A stretch of 42,043 nucleotides of DNA from Candidatus Krumholzibacteriia bacterium (GTDB taxonomy: Bacteria; Krumholzibacteriota; Krumholzibacteriia; Krumholzibacteriales; Krumholzibacteriaceae): NCBI GenBank assembly GCA_025453655.1, contig JALOPX010000024.1, positions 1 through 42,043 of the forward strand, written 5' to 3'. Below the pieces are notes generated by a model. That model had not been told where the DNA came from. It did no database searches and worked only from the letters and a program-made list of their open reading frames with translations. Made by a program: the position numbers and the translations under genes. Below are positions 34,318 to 42,043 of the stretch, piece by piece; the stretch's first letter is position 1, and every line of letters starts with the position of its first letter.

Positions 34318-35208
34318 ATGCTTGCCGCCGGAGTAATGTCCACGGTCTCCTGCGAACAGAAATCGATCCTGGACAAGGTCAGCGGGGAATTTTCAAAGGG
34401 TAATTACGCGGAGTCGGTCTTTCTCGCCCGCCACCATTTCAAGAAGGGCGGGGAAAAGGATCCGGAACTCCTCTTCATAGTCGGCAGGGCGCTTCTCAAG
34501 CTGGGCAGCGAAGCCGAGGCCGCCGATTCCTTCGCCGAGATATGCGCGATCGATTCGTCATGGGCGGCGCGGATCGCCGGACTCTACCGGGTCGAAGCCG
34601 TTGAGAACCTCGAAACCGGGCAGGAGGCCAGGGGAAAGAGATTCATACTGAAAACCGCCGAATTCGGGCCGGACACCGATTTCGGGCCTTATAATCCGGT
34701 CGCGGGGGGGATATTTCTGGAAAGCAGGGATTTCGACGGCGCGATACGGTATTTCAGAAGATACCTCCAGGCTCATCCCGATACGGCCGGAGCGGCGGAG
34801 GTCATGATACAACTCGGTTCGGCTTACGAGGGGAAGGGGGACAAGCTTCAGGCCATCGAGCTTTACAGGCGGTTCCAGGACATGTACCCCGGAAGCCGGC
34901 TGATGTCCACCGTCGAATGGAAACTGGAGAACCTTCTGCTCAACGCAGGCACGGAGCTTTACTCGGGCGGGGAAATCGAGAAGGCCCGGGCCCTGCTCCT
35001 GGAACTGGCCGATTCGGCGGGGAACCCCCTCGTCAGGGAAAAGGTCAATTTTCTTCTCGCCGAGATATTCGAATCGAGGAACGAGACGGACAGTGCCGTC
35101 GATTATTATTCCAGGGTGGTCCACATGAACCTCGGATCCAGCGGAAGGCTGGCCGAAAGGGCCAAGGAAAGGATCGCAAAGCTTGAAAAACAAAGGTCAG
35201 GGCGTTAA
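34318..35208 (+). CDS. TPR-repeat lipoprotein (start uncertain)
   Basis: A protein of 296 residues or more with TPR-like helices (KGNYAESVFLARHHFKKG, FDGAIRYFRRYLQAHPD, KGDKLQAIELYRRFQDMYPG, RNETDSAVDYYSRVVHMN), related in style to BamD and YbgF-type proteins. Starting at the ATG at 34318 gives a very short signal MLAAGVMSTVSC with no ribosome site. In the same frame the sequence upstream (FLASLRSALFF) would complete a good lipoprotein signal, reachable from an ATT at 34282 lying 9 bases after GAGGGGGG, or from the GTG at 34275 if one base in the TTTTCC run at 34283-34288 is extra. Cys12 (counting from 34318) is the likely lipidated residue. The end overlaps bamD by 26 bases. Confidence 0.75.
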   Translation: MLAAGVMSTVSCEQKSILDKVSGEFSKGNYAESVFLARHHFKKGGEKDPELLFIVGRALLKLGSEAEAADSFAEICAIDSSWAARIAGLYRVEAVENLETGQEARGKRFILKTAEFGPDTDFGPYNPVAGGIFLESRDFDGAIRYFRRYLQAHPDTAGAAEVMIQLGSAYEGKGDKLQAIELYRRFQDMYPGSRLMSTVEWKLENLLLNAGTELYSGGEIEKARALLLELADSAGNPLVREKVNFLLAEIFESRNETDSAVDYYSRVVHMNLGSSGRLAERAKERIAKLEKQRSGR

Positions 35209-35944
35209 AAGGCTCGTTCTCGCGGCCGCCGTGATTCCGGCGGTCATCATGTCTTCGTGCGGCGGCCCGTATTCGGCCAGGAAGATGGAGGAACCGGGGG
35301 GGAAATTGTCCCTTGCCTCCTCGCTTTTCGACAAGGGGAAATACAAGGAGGCGTCCGTCGAGTACAAGGATTTCCTCGCCGCTTTCGCCGGAGACGAGAG
35401 GAGCGATTTCGCCCAGTTCCGTCTCGCGGAATCGTACAGGCTCGACGGCGATTATCCCCTGGCCGCCGTGGAATACAGGATTCTGATCAACGACTACGGT
35501 TACAGCGAATATGTCGACGACGCCTTTTACCTCGAGGGCCTGTGCGCCTTCATGCAGCGGCAGCGTCCCGAGAGGGACCAGTCGAAGACGTACGAGGCGC
35601 TCGGCAGGATCAACAGGTTCCTTCAGGTCTTCAAGGACAGCCCGCTCAGGCCGGAAGCGGAGAAAACGCGCGGCATGATTCACGATATCCTGGGCGAAAA
35701 GGATTTCAAAAACGGCATGCTCTATTTCTCGAGAAAACACAATAACGCCGCGCTCCTTTATTTCGACAAGGTGATCTCGGACTATCCCTCAACGATATGG
35801 GCGGCGAAAAGCAGATATTACAGGGGAAGGATAGCGGAGATAAACGGCGATATGGAGACCGCGCTGAAGGCATACGGGGAATCGGCCTCCTCGGCGTTCG
35901 ATTTCAGCGAGAAGCAGGACGCAGCCGCGCGCGCCGGCAAATAG
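35183..35944 (+). CDS. bamD: outer-membrane assembly lipoprotein BamD
   Basis: A 253-residue TPR lipoprotein of the BAM complex, which folds beta-barrel proteins into the outer membrane. Signal peptide KRLVLAAAVIPAVIMSSC with lipobox MSSC (Cys26), then five TPR-like units including KGKYKEASVEYKDFLAAF, YPLAAVEYRILINDYGYS, EALGRINRFLQVFKDSP and NNAALLYFDKVISDYPST. The PLAAVEY and YFDKVISDYP spacing is typical of BamD/YfiO. The start is TTG within the previous gene, with GGAAAGG upstream. A client protein is encoded at 16766 (minus). Confidence 0.88.
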   Translation: MKNKGQGVKRLVLAAAVIPAVIMSSCGGPYSARKMEEPGGKLSLASSLFDKGKYKEASVEYKDFLAAFAGDERSDFAQFRLAESYRLDGDYPLAAVEYRILINDYGYSEYVDDAFYLEGLCAFMQRQRPERDQSKTYEALGRINRFLQVFKDSPLRPEAEKTRGMIHDILGEKDFKNGMLYFSRKHNNAALLYFDKVISDYPSTIWAAKSRYYRGRIAEINGDMETALKAYGESASSAFDFSEKQDAAARAGK

Positions 35945-35990
35945 GCCGGCCGCTGCGCCGGCAAGGCAGGACAGGCGGGAGAGACCAACA

Positions 35991-36587
35991 GTGAAGATCG
36001 GGGATAGAATAGGGCTTTTCGGAGGGTCCTTCGATCCCATACATACCGGTCATCTGATCCTCGCCCAGACGGCGCTCGATTACGCGAATCTGGACAAGGT
36101 GTATTTCATCCCCACGGCCGTTCCGCCCCACAAGAAAACACGAAAGCTGACGGCGATCGAACACAGGCTGAAGATGGTGGAGCTTGCCGTCGCCGACAAC
36201 GACGGATTCGAAATATCGCTGCTCGAGAAGAAAAAGGAGCCTTCATTCACATTCGAATCGGTGCTGCATTTCAGCTCGCTCGGATATGACAGGGCCGGAA
36301 TCCACCTTCTCGTCGGATCGGATTCGCTTGGGGAGATGGCTTCCTGGAGGGGGCCGGAAACAATCTTCAGAAAAGCCACGATCCTCGCCATGAAGAGGCC
36401 GGGGCACGAAATACCGTCCGGAGTGCCCCGCGAGGCGGCGATCATCGTGATGACGGCCGGCGCGAATTCGATTTCGTCGAGCTCGATCCGCGACATGGTA
36501 TCGAAGGGGCGGTCGGTGCGCTATCTGGTGCCGCGTCCCGTCGAGGAATACATAAGGGCCAATTCCCTGTACGCGGCATCGGAATGA
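35991..36587 (+). CDS. nadD: nicotinate-nucleotide adenylyltransferase
   Basis: A 198-residue enzyme that makes deamido-NAD from nicotinate mononucleotide and ATP. The nucleotidyltransferase motif GLFGGSFDPIHTGHL (His18, His21) and the C-terminal SISSSSIRDMV are clear, with the PTAVPPHKK substrate loop near residue 43. The start is GTG after GGGAGAG. polA begins 12 bases after the stop. Confidence 0.95.
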   Translation: MKIGDRIGLFGGSFDPIHTGHLILAQTALDYANLDKVYFIPTAVPPHKKTRKLTAIEHRLKMVELAVADNDGFEISLLEKKKEPSFTFESVLHFSSLGYDRAGIHLLVGSDSLGEMASWRGPETIFRKATILAMKRPGHEIPSGVPREAAIIVMTAGANSISSSSIRDMVSKGRSVRYLVPRPVEEYIRANSLYAASE

Positions 36588-36599
36588 GGATGTGGTGAC

Positions 36600-39305
36600 G
36601 TGACAATATTTCTCGTTGACGGCCACGCCATAGCTTACAGATCCTATTACGCCTTCATAAGGAATCCTCTGACGAACTCGCGCGGGGAGAACACGAGCGC
36701 CGTGTACGGCTTTATCCGCGTCATCCTGCGGCTGATGGAGAAATACGCCCCGGACCGCCTCGTGGTGGTCTTCGACTCCGAGGAGGAGACCGGGAGGCAT
36801 CAGCAATACGAGCAGTACAAGGCGAACAGGACGGCGATGCCCGACGACATGCGCCCGCAGATCCCGATAATAAAGGAAGTGCTGGAGGCGATGGGCCTGC
36901 CCGTCCTTGCCGCGCCGGGGTACGAGGCGGACGACATCATAGCCACGATCGCGCTGAAGGCGGCCGATGAGGGTTTCGACGTGAGGATCGTCTCGAGCGA
37001 CAAGGACCTCTTTCAGCTTCTCGGAGACCATGTTCGAATGATAAGGCCGTCCAAGGGGAACGACCTGGAGGACGAAATCGGCCCGGAATATCTCAGGGAA
37101 CGGTTCGGGCTCTCGCCGGCCCAGATCGTCGATCTGCTCGCCATGATGGGGGACAGTTCCGACAACATAACGGGGATCAAGGGGATCGGCGAGAAGACGG
37201 CGTTGAAACTCCTGCAGGAGTACGGCACGCTCGACAGGGTCATCGAAAACGCGGAAAGCATAAAGCCGGCCCACGTCGGCAGGAAGATAGTCGAAGGAAA
37301 AGAGGACGCGCTTTTTTCGAGGGAACTGGTGAAACTCGCCTCCGTGCCGATGGAATTCAGCTACGACAGCCTCGTGCGGCGCGGGCAGGACGAAACGAAA
37401 CTGACCGGGATTCTTCTTGAGATGGAGTTCCACCAGATAATCAAGGAACTCGGGCTCGGTTCGAGGATCAGGGAAAATTCCGGGTACATGCCGGTAGGCG
37501 GGGACGGTCTTAAGGATCTGGCGGCCGCGCTGAGGGAGGCGGGTGATTTCGTCCTGGATGTGGAGACAACCTCCCTGGACCCCCTCGAAGCCGAACTGGT
37601 CGGGATCAGCTTCTGCGTCTCCGAAGGACGCGCATGGTACGTCCCTGTCGCCGCCGCCGCGGATGACGGCAGCGGTCTCTTCGCCGCAGAGGCCGCGCCC
37701 GTGAAGTGGGCGGACCTCGATTCGCTCAGGAAAACGCTCGGGCCGGTGCTCGCCGACCCGGATATATGCAAAGCGGGCCACAATATAAAATATGACCTCA
37801 AGGTCCTCGAATCCCACGGATTCACCGTGGAAAACGGCACATGGGACACGATGCTCGCCTCGTACGTGATCGACCCTTCGAGAAGGTCGCACTCGCTCGA
37901 CAACCTCGCGATGGAGTTCCTCAAGCACAGGATGATTCCGTACGACGAGCTGTTCGAGAAGGGGGACAGGACGAGGGACATAAGGACCGTCTCCGTCGAA
38001 CGCCTCTGCGAATATTCATGCGAGGACGCCGACTTCACGCTGAGACTGAAGAAGATCTTCTCCGAAAGGCTCGCGGAGGAGGGGCTCGCCGGGCTTTTCG
38101 ATCACGTGGAGAGGCCTCTCCTTCTCGTTTTGAAGAGCATGGAGATGGCGGGAATGGGGCTTGACGCCGGGAGGCTGAAGGAATTGTCGACAACCATCTC
38201 GGAGGAGATGGAACGGTTGACGGCGAGGATTTACGCGGCGGCCGGCGAGGAATTCAACATCAACTCGAACCGGCAGCTTCAGACCATCATGTTCGAAAAG
38301 CTCGGCCTGCCCTCCGGCAGGAAGACGAAGACGGGATTTTCAACCGACGTCGACGTGCTTACGGAGCTCGCCGCTCAGCATCCCCTCGCCGGGCTGGTCC
38401 TCGAGTACAGGCAGCTCGCCAAGATGGCGAGCACCTACGTCGACAACCTCCCGCTCCTGATAAACGGCAAAACGGGAAGGATACACACCTCCTTCAATCA
38501 GAGCGTGACCACGACCGGAAGGCTCTCGTCGAGCGAGCCGAACCTTCAGAACATCCCGATACGTACGGAGCTTGGGCGGCAGATCCGGAGCGCGTTCATC
38601 CCTGCCGAGGGCAACGTTCTCCTCGACGCGGATTATTCCCAGGTGGAGCTGAGGATCATGGCGCATCTGTCCAGGGATCCGGAGCTCGTCAGGGCCTTCA
38701 ACGAGGACGCCGACATACACACGCGCACCGCCTCGAGGATATACGGCGTGGAAGAGAAGGACGTTTCCAAGGAGATGAGGTCCGCGGCCAAGACGATAAA
38801 CTTCGGCGTGATCTACGGACAGGGACCGAGGGCTTTGTCTCAACAGCTCAGGATCCCCTTCGAGGAAGCGAAGAGATTCATCGACGAATATTTCGGGAAA
38901 TATCCCGGCATCGGGGAATTCATCGAGACGGCGAAGGAATTCGCGAGGAAAAACGGCTATTCCGAAACGTTGCTAGGGCGGAGGCGGCCGCTCCCGGATA
39001 TAAACAGCGCCAACGGCGGCTTCAGGAGTTTCTCGGAGAGGATAGCGGTGAACACCCCCATTCAGGGTACCGCCGCCGATCTGATAAAGGTCGCGATGAT
39101 CGAGATACACGCAGAAATGGCGAGGCTCGGGCTGGAAAGCAGGATGATCCTGCAGGTGCACGACGAGCTGGTTTTCGACGCAGTGCCCGGGGAGGTGGAA
39201 CGCCTGAAGGATCTGGTGAAGACGAGGATGGAATCCGCGATCATGCTGGCCGTGCCGCTGAAAGTCGAAATAGGCACGGGGAAGAACTGGATGGAGGCGC
39301 ATTGA
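36600..39305 (+). CDS. polA: DNA polymerase I
   Basis: A 901-residue repair and Okazaki-fragment polymerase with three domains. Residues 1-290 are the 5'-3' exonuclease (FLVDGHAIAYRSYYAF, YEADDIIAT, GIKGIGEKTA). Residues 310-500 are a 3'-5' exonuclease that keeps its metal ligands (LDVETTSLDP, HNIKYD, YSCEDAD), so proofreading is predicted. The polymerase domain has motif A DYSQVELR, motif B RSAAKTINFGVIYG and motif C VHDE. The start is GTG, twelve bases after nadD. The stop and the coaE start overlap by one base (TGATG). Confidence 0.97.
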   Translation: MTIFLVDGHAIAYRSYYAFIRNPLTNSRGENTSAVYGFIRVILRLMEKYAPDRLVVVFDSEEETGRHQQYEQYKANRTAMPDDMRPQIPIIKEVLEAMGLPVLAAPGYEADDIIATIALKAADEGFDVRIVSSDKDLFQLLGDHVRMIRPSKGNDLEDEIGPEYLRERFGLSPAQIVDLLAMMGDSSDNITGIKGIGEKTALKLLQEYGTLDRVIENAESIKPAHVGRKIVEGKEDALFSRELVKLASVPMEFSYDSLVRRGQDETKLTGILLEMEFHQIIKELGLGSRIRENSGYMPVGGDGLKDLAAALREAGDFVLDVETTSLDPLEAELVGISFCVSEGRAWYVPVAAAADDGSGLFAAEAAPVKWADLDSLRKTLGPVLADPDICKAGHNIKYDLKVLESHGFTVENGTWDTMLASYVIDPSRRSHSLDNLAMEFLKHRMIPYDELFEKGDRTRDIRTVSVERLCEYSCEDADFTLRLKKIFSERLAEEGLAGLFDHVERPLLLVLKSMEMAGMGLDAGRLKELSTTISEEMERLTARIYAAAGEEFNINSNRQLQTIMFEKLGLPSGRKTKTGFSTDVDVLTELAAQHPLAGLVLEYRQLAKMASTYVDNLPLLINGKTGRIHTSFNQSVTTTGRLSSSEPNLQNIPIRTELGRQIRSAFIPAEGNVLLDADYSQVELRIMAHLSRDPELVRAFNEDADIHTRTASRIYGVEEKDVSKEMRSAAKTINFGVIYGQGPRALSQQLRIPFEEAKRFIDEYFGKYPGIGEFIETAKEFARKNGYSETLLGRRRPLPDINSANGGFRSFSERIAVNTPIQGTAADLIKVAMIEIHAEMARLGLESRMILQVHDELVFDAVPGEVERLKDLVKTRMESAIMLAVPLKVEIGTGKNWMEAH

Positions 39306-39928
39306 TGGGATGCCCGCTGATCGTGGTTACCGGTGGGATAGCCTCCGGGAAGACGACGGTGGCGCGCGTGATGGCGGCGGCGGGCGGGTGCCTCCTCGAC
39401 GCCGACACGATAGCGCGCACGGTTTACAGGGATCCGCTTGTCAGGGAAAAGGTGGGGTCGGAATTCGCCGGCGTGTTGACCCCGGGCGGGAGGATTTCGA
39501 GAAAGAGGCTCGGAAGGGCCGTGTTCGGCGATCCAGGCGCCCTCGCGCGGCTCGAGAGTATAGTGAAACCGCACGTCAAAAGGACGATCAGCGGTATCAT
39601 CAGGCAAAAGAGCGAACGGGAACGCTACATAGTGCTTGATGCGGTCCTCTATTTCCAGTATAAGTTCCTGTTCCCGGCGGACCTTTCCGTTCAGACGAGG
39701 GCCGCGGAGAATATAAGGGCCGAAAGGCTCGCCGGAAGGGACGGCATGTCCGCCGCCGAGGCCAGGGCGCGCGTCGAATCGCAAAGGCCCCTTTACAAGG
39801 GATGGGAAAAGGCCGATATTACCCTGGACACATCGGCCGGCCTCGGGGCCGTGAGGAAAAAAGCGGCGGAGATCCGCGACGGATTCCTGAAGAGCCGGGG
39901 CGTTTCACGGAAGGACGATCATGAATGA
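39305..39928 (+). CDS. coaE: dephospho-CoA kinase
   Basis: A 207-residue P-loop kinase for the last step of coenzyme A synthesis. The P-loop GGIASGKTT is at residues 10-18, LDADTIAR near 34, and the LID-type stretch AEARARVESQ near 160. The ATG overlaps the polA stop, and the gene's own stop overlaps the prfB start by 8 bases, so polA-coaE-prfB look tightly coupled. A TTG three bases earlier is also open. Confidence 0.93.
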   Translation: MGCPLIVVTGGIASGKTTVARVMAAAGGCLLDADTIARTVYRDPLVREKVGSEFAGVLTPGGRISRKRLGRAVFGDPGALARLESIVKPHVKRTISGIIRQKSERERYIVLDAVLYFQYKFLFPADLSVQTRAAENIRAERLAGRDGMSAAEARARVESQRPLYKGWEKADITLDTSAGLGAVRKKAAEIRDGFLKSRGVSRKDDHE

Positions 39929-41040
39929 GAGGATATCCACGAAGGAGATAGATTCGGCGGCGGGGGATCTCGAGGAAAGGCTCGACAGCCTGAAGGAGTA
40001 TCTTTGACCTCGAAAAAATGAAAACCGAATCAGCCGCCATCGAGGAGAAGATGTCTTCTCCGGATTTCTGGAACGACCGCGAATCGGCGGAAAAACTCGT
40101 CACGACCCTGAAATCCCTCAAGAACAGGATCGCCCCCTATAATACGCTGAAACACGATCTGGCGTCGCTTCGCGAGCTTCTGGAGCTGAACGAGGGCGAA
40201 GGGGACGATTCTCTCGTCGACGCGATGATCCCGGAACTGGAAAAGATAAAAAAGGCGATCGGGCTCTTCGAGCTCGACGTTCTTCTGTCGGGCGAGCACG
40301 ATCGCGGAAACGCCCTGATGAATATTCACCCCGGGGCCGGGGGCACCGAGTCGCAGGACTGGGCGGAGATGCTCCTGCGGCTCTACACGAGGTATCTCGA
40401 AAGGAACGGCTACAAGCACAGGCTTCTCGACCTGCAGCCCGGAGACGAGGCGGGGATAAAGAACGCGACGATCGAAATAAAGGGCGAGATGGCTTACGGC
40501 AGGCTGAAATCGGAAGGCGGGATCCACAGGCTGGTCAGGATATCCCCGTTCGACGCGAACCACCGCAGGCATACCTCCTTCGCGTCCGTTTTCATCTTCC
40601 CCGAGATCGAGGACAACATTGACGTGGAGATAAACCCGGAGGACATCAGGGTCGATACATACAGGGCGAGCGGCGCGGGCGGGCAGCACGTGAACAAGAC
40701 CGATTCGGCGATCAGGCTGACGCATTTCCCGACCGGGATCGTCGTTCAGTGCCAGAACGAGCGCTCGCAGCACAGGAACCGCGAAATGGCGATGAAGGTC
40801 CTCAGGTCGAGAATCTACGCGAAACGCCTCGAGGAGGAGGACGAGCGGCGTTCGAAGATCGCGGGCGAGAAAAAGGACATATCCTGGGGGAACCAGATCA
40901 GAAGCTACATATTTCATCCGTACACACTGGTCAAGGATCACAGGACGGACGTCCAGACCGGGAACATACCGGCGGTGATGGACGGGGAGATCGACGAATT
41001 CATAGAAGGTTACCTGAGATGGAAAGAAAGGAAGAACTGA
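39921..41040 (+). CDS. prfB: peptide chain release factor 2 (programmed +1 frameshift)
   Basis: RF2 ends translation at UGA and UAA. The gene is in two frames: 28 codons from the ATG at 39921 up to CTT, then TGA at 40005-40007, then, after a +1 shift, 344 codons from GAC at 40006 to the stop at 41040, giving 372 residues. The joined N-terminus reads LKEYLDLEKMKTESAA as in other RF2 proteins. The SPF stop-codon recognition motif (RISPFDAN) and the GGQ catalytic loop (GAGGQHVNKTDS) are intact. An annotation that begins at the ATG at 40018 misses the first 32 residues. The overlap with coaE is 8 bases; lysS follows at once. Confidence 0.95.
39993..40008 (+). promoter_or_regulatory. prfB autoregulatory +1 frameshift site
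   Basis: AAGGAG, TAT, CTT, TGA, C in the standard spacing: a Shine-Dalgarno-like AAGGAG three bases before the slippery CTT, an in-frame TGA, and C after it. When RF2 is scarce, the ribosome waits at UGA, the internal SD interaction strains it and the tRNA slips from CUU to UUU, restoring the frame. This is the well-described feedback control of RF2. Confidence 0.95.
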
Positions 41041-41041
41041 A

Positions 41042-42043
41042 TTGAGCGAGCAGGAGATCACGAAAGAGGGCGGCCGCGAGAGGGATACCAGGATGGAGAA
41101 ACTCTCGAAACTGCGCGAGATCGGGATCAATCCGTATCCGTACCGTTTCGACAGGACGCACAGCATAAGCGACGCCAGGGATAAGGCCGAAACTCTTCTG
41201 GAAAACGGAACGGAGATCGCGCTGGCGGGGAGGGTGATGTCCCTCAGGGGGCACGGCCACACATCGTTCGGCAACATAAAGGACGGCACATCGTCCATTC
41301 AATTCTACATTAAGGACGCGGACGTCGACGAGAAGACATGGTCCCTTTTCAAATTGATCGACCTCGGCGACATCGTGGGAATCCACGGGGCGTTGTTCAT
41401 GACGAAAACCGGAGAGCTCACGATCAAGGCGCGCTCCCTCGAGCTCCTCGGCAAATCGATCCTCCCCCTCCCTGAAAAATACCACGGGTTGCAGGACAAG
41501 GAGCTCCGGTACAGGAGAAGGTATCTCGACCTCATCGTTAATGACGACGTGATGAAGGTGTTCCGGACGCGCACGATGATCATCGACACCGTGAGGGACT
41601 ACCTGAGGGAGCACGGGTTCCTCGAGGTTGAGACGCCCATCCTGCAGCCTCTTTACGGAGGGGCGATGGCCAGGCCCTTCGTGACCCACCACAACGCCCT
41701 CGACATGACCCTCTATCTGAGGATAGCGGACGAGCTCTACCTGAAAAGGCTCGTCGTCGGGGGGATGGAACGGGTCTTCGAGTTCTCCAAGGACTTCAGG
41801 AACGAGGGGATGGACAGGTCGCACAACCCGGAATTCACCATGCTCGAGTGCTACGCCGCATACTGGGATTACAACGACATGATGGAATTAACAGAAGACC
41901 TTTATGTTTATGTTCTAAAAAAACTAAATGGTTCAACAAAAATCAATTTCAAAGGCAAAGAAATTGATTTCAAAAAGCCCTGGAAAAGGATGACGATGCT
42001 TGAAGCAGTCAAGAAATTTGCAAAAATTGATGCAAAGAATATG
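41042..42043 (+). CDS. lysS: lysyl-tRNA synthetase, class II (C-terminus outside window)
   Basis: 334 codons of a class II LysRS; the right edge cuts the gene. The TTG start lies one base after the prfB stop behind GGAAG. The OB-fold anticodon domain (about residues 55-150: ALAGRVMSLRGHGHTSFGNI, then TGELTIKA) is followed by the catalytic domain with motif 1 around RTRTMIIDTVRDYLREHGFLE and motif 2 FRNEGMDRSHNPEFTMLE near residues 258-275. The codons from about 281 on switch abruptly to AT-rich usage (see next entry), though the frame and the protein pattern remain LysRS-like. The prfB-lysS order is common. Confidence 0.93.
   Translation, partial: MSEQEITKEGGRERDTRMEKLSKLREIGINPYPYRFDRTHSISDARDKAETLLENGTEIALAGRVMSLRGHGHTSFGNIKDGTSSIQFYIKDADVDEKTWSLFKLIDLGDIVGIHGALFMTKTGELTIKARSLELLGKSILPLPEKYHGLQDKELRYRRRYLDLIVNDDVMKVFRTRTMIIDTVRDYLREHGFLEVETPILQPLYGGAMARPFVTHHNALDMTLYLRIADELYLKRLVVGGMERVFEFSKDFRNEGMDRSHNPEFTMLECYAAYWDYNDMMELTEDLYVYVLKKLNGSTKINFKGKEIDFKKPWKRMTMLEAVKKFAKIDAKNM
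41881..42043 (+). other. AT-rich tail within lysS, probable assembly chimera
   Basis: The last 163 bases are about 31% GC by hand count, in a window that is otherwise strongly GC-rich up to that point. The switch happens within a few bases around 41881-41890, at the conserved DYNDMME stretch, and the codons become AAA, GAA, TTT and AAT. Both sides still encode LysRS in frame. Two lysS genes from different organisms joined at a shared k-mer would look like this; natural gene mosaicism is less likely. Confidence 0.75.

Noticed and set aside
36243-37928. A 561-codon minus-strand frame opposite nadD and polA
   Set aside because: polA and nadD are certain on the plus strand and the antisense translation has no recognisable motif.
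40018-41040. prfB as a gene starting at 40018
   Set aside because: The upstream codons, the CTT-TGA-C site and the RF2 N-terminus show that the gene begins at 39921 with a frameshift.
1-42043. tRNA, rRNA, riboswitch, prophage or transposon remains
   Set aside because: No cloverleaf, rRNA stretch, THI-box or other riboswitch pattern, integrase or transposase was recognised by eye; a covariance search was not possible.

Overview
The window is a 42 kb piece of chromosome from a high-GC, diderm (Gram-negative type) bacterium, probably a contig from a metagenome assembly. The envelope genes point to two membranes: ADP-heptose synthesis genes, an outer-membrane beta-barrel protein, BamD, and several lipoproteins. 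DUF4837 and a PorV/FadL-like protein hint at the FCB group or a related candidate phylum, but that is inference. Isoleucine ATA and arginine AGG codons are common despite the high GC, and TTG or GTG starts are frequent. No tRNA, rRNA, CRISPR, prophage or insertion sequence was seen.

Layout. 1-5.3 kb: start of a DUF3467 gene (minus), a PLP-dependent threonine/serine dehydratase, a ferritin-like protein (minus), a sodium:solute symporter, and the heptose pair hldA-hldC, in which hldA has an in-frame amber codon. 5.3-9.2 kb: a predicted GTPase of the cyclic 2,3-diphosphoglycerate synthetase family, then sucC-sucD-ndk. 9.2-16.7 kb: a classic lipid cluster, yceD-rpmF-plsX-fabH-fabD-fabG-acpP-fabF-rnc, ending in an unknown Cys-rich gene. 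16.7-24.3 kb: an outer-membrane protein (minus) divergent from a TPR protein, a lipoprotein, an ECF sigma factor and a frame-disrupted anti-sigma factor, closed by a strong terminator; then DUF4837 and another TPR protein. 24.3-33.4 kb: efp-accB-pilT-accC, comB-like, a ThiD2-ThiE fusion, ftsK and rimO. 33.5-36 kb: an unknown exported protein, a TPR lipoprotein and bamD. 36-42 kb: nadD-polA-coaE-prfB-lysS.

How the genes fit together. accB/accC make malonyl-CoA, which fabD, fabH, fabG, acpP and fabF turn into acyl chains and plsX passes to phospholipid synthesis. hldA/hldC supply heptose for LPS, and bamD and the beta-barrel protein concern the outer membrane. The rest is translation (efp, rpmF, prfB, lysS, rimO), replication and segregation (polA, ftsK), and cofactor supply (nadD, coaE, thiE).

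No obviously new multi-gene system is visible. The points most worth a second look are the amber codon in hldA, the frame break that removes the zinc motif of the anti-sigma factor, an abrupt AT-rich tail inside lysS that looks like a chimeric contig end, a bacterial CpgS-like GTPase, pilT lodged between accB and accC, and two unrecognised genes (Cys-rich at 16.2 kb, exported at 33.6 kb). prfB carries the textbook +1 frameshift site.
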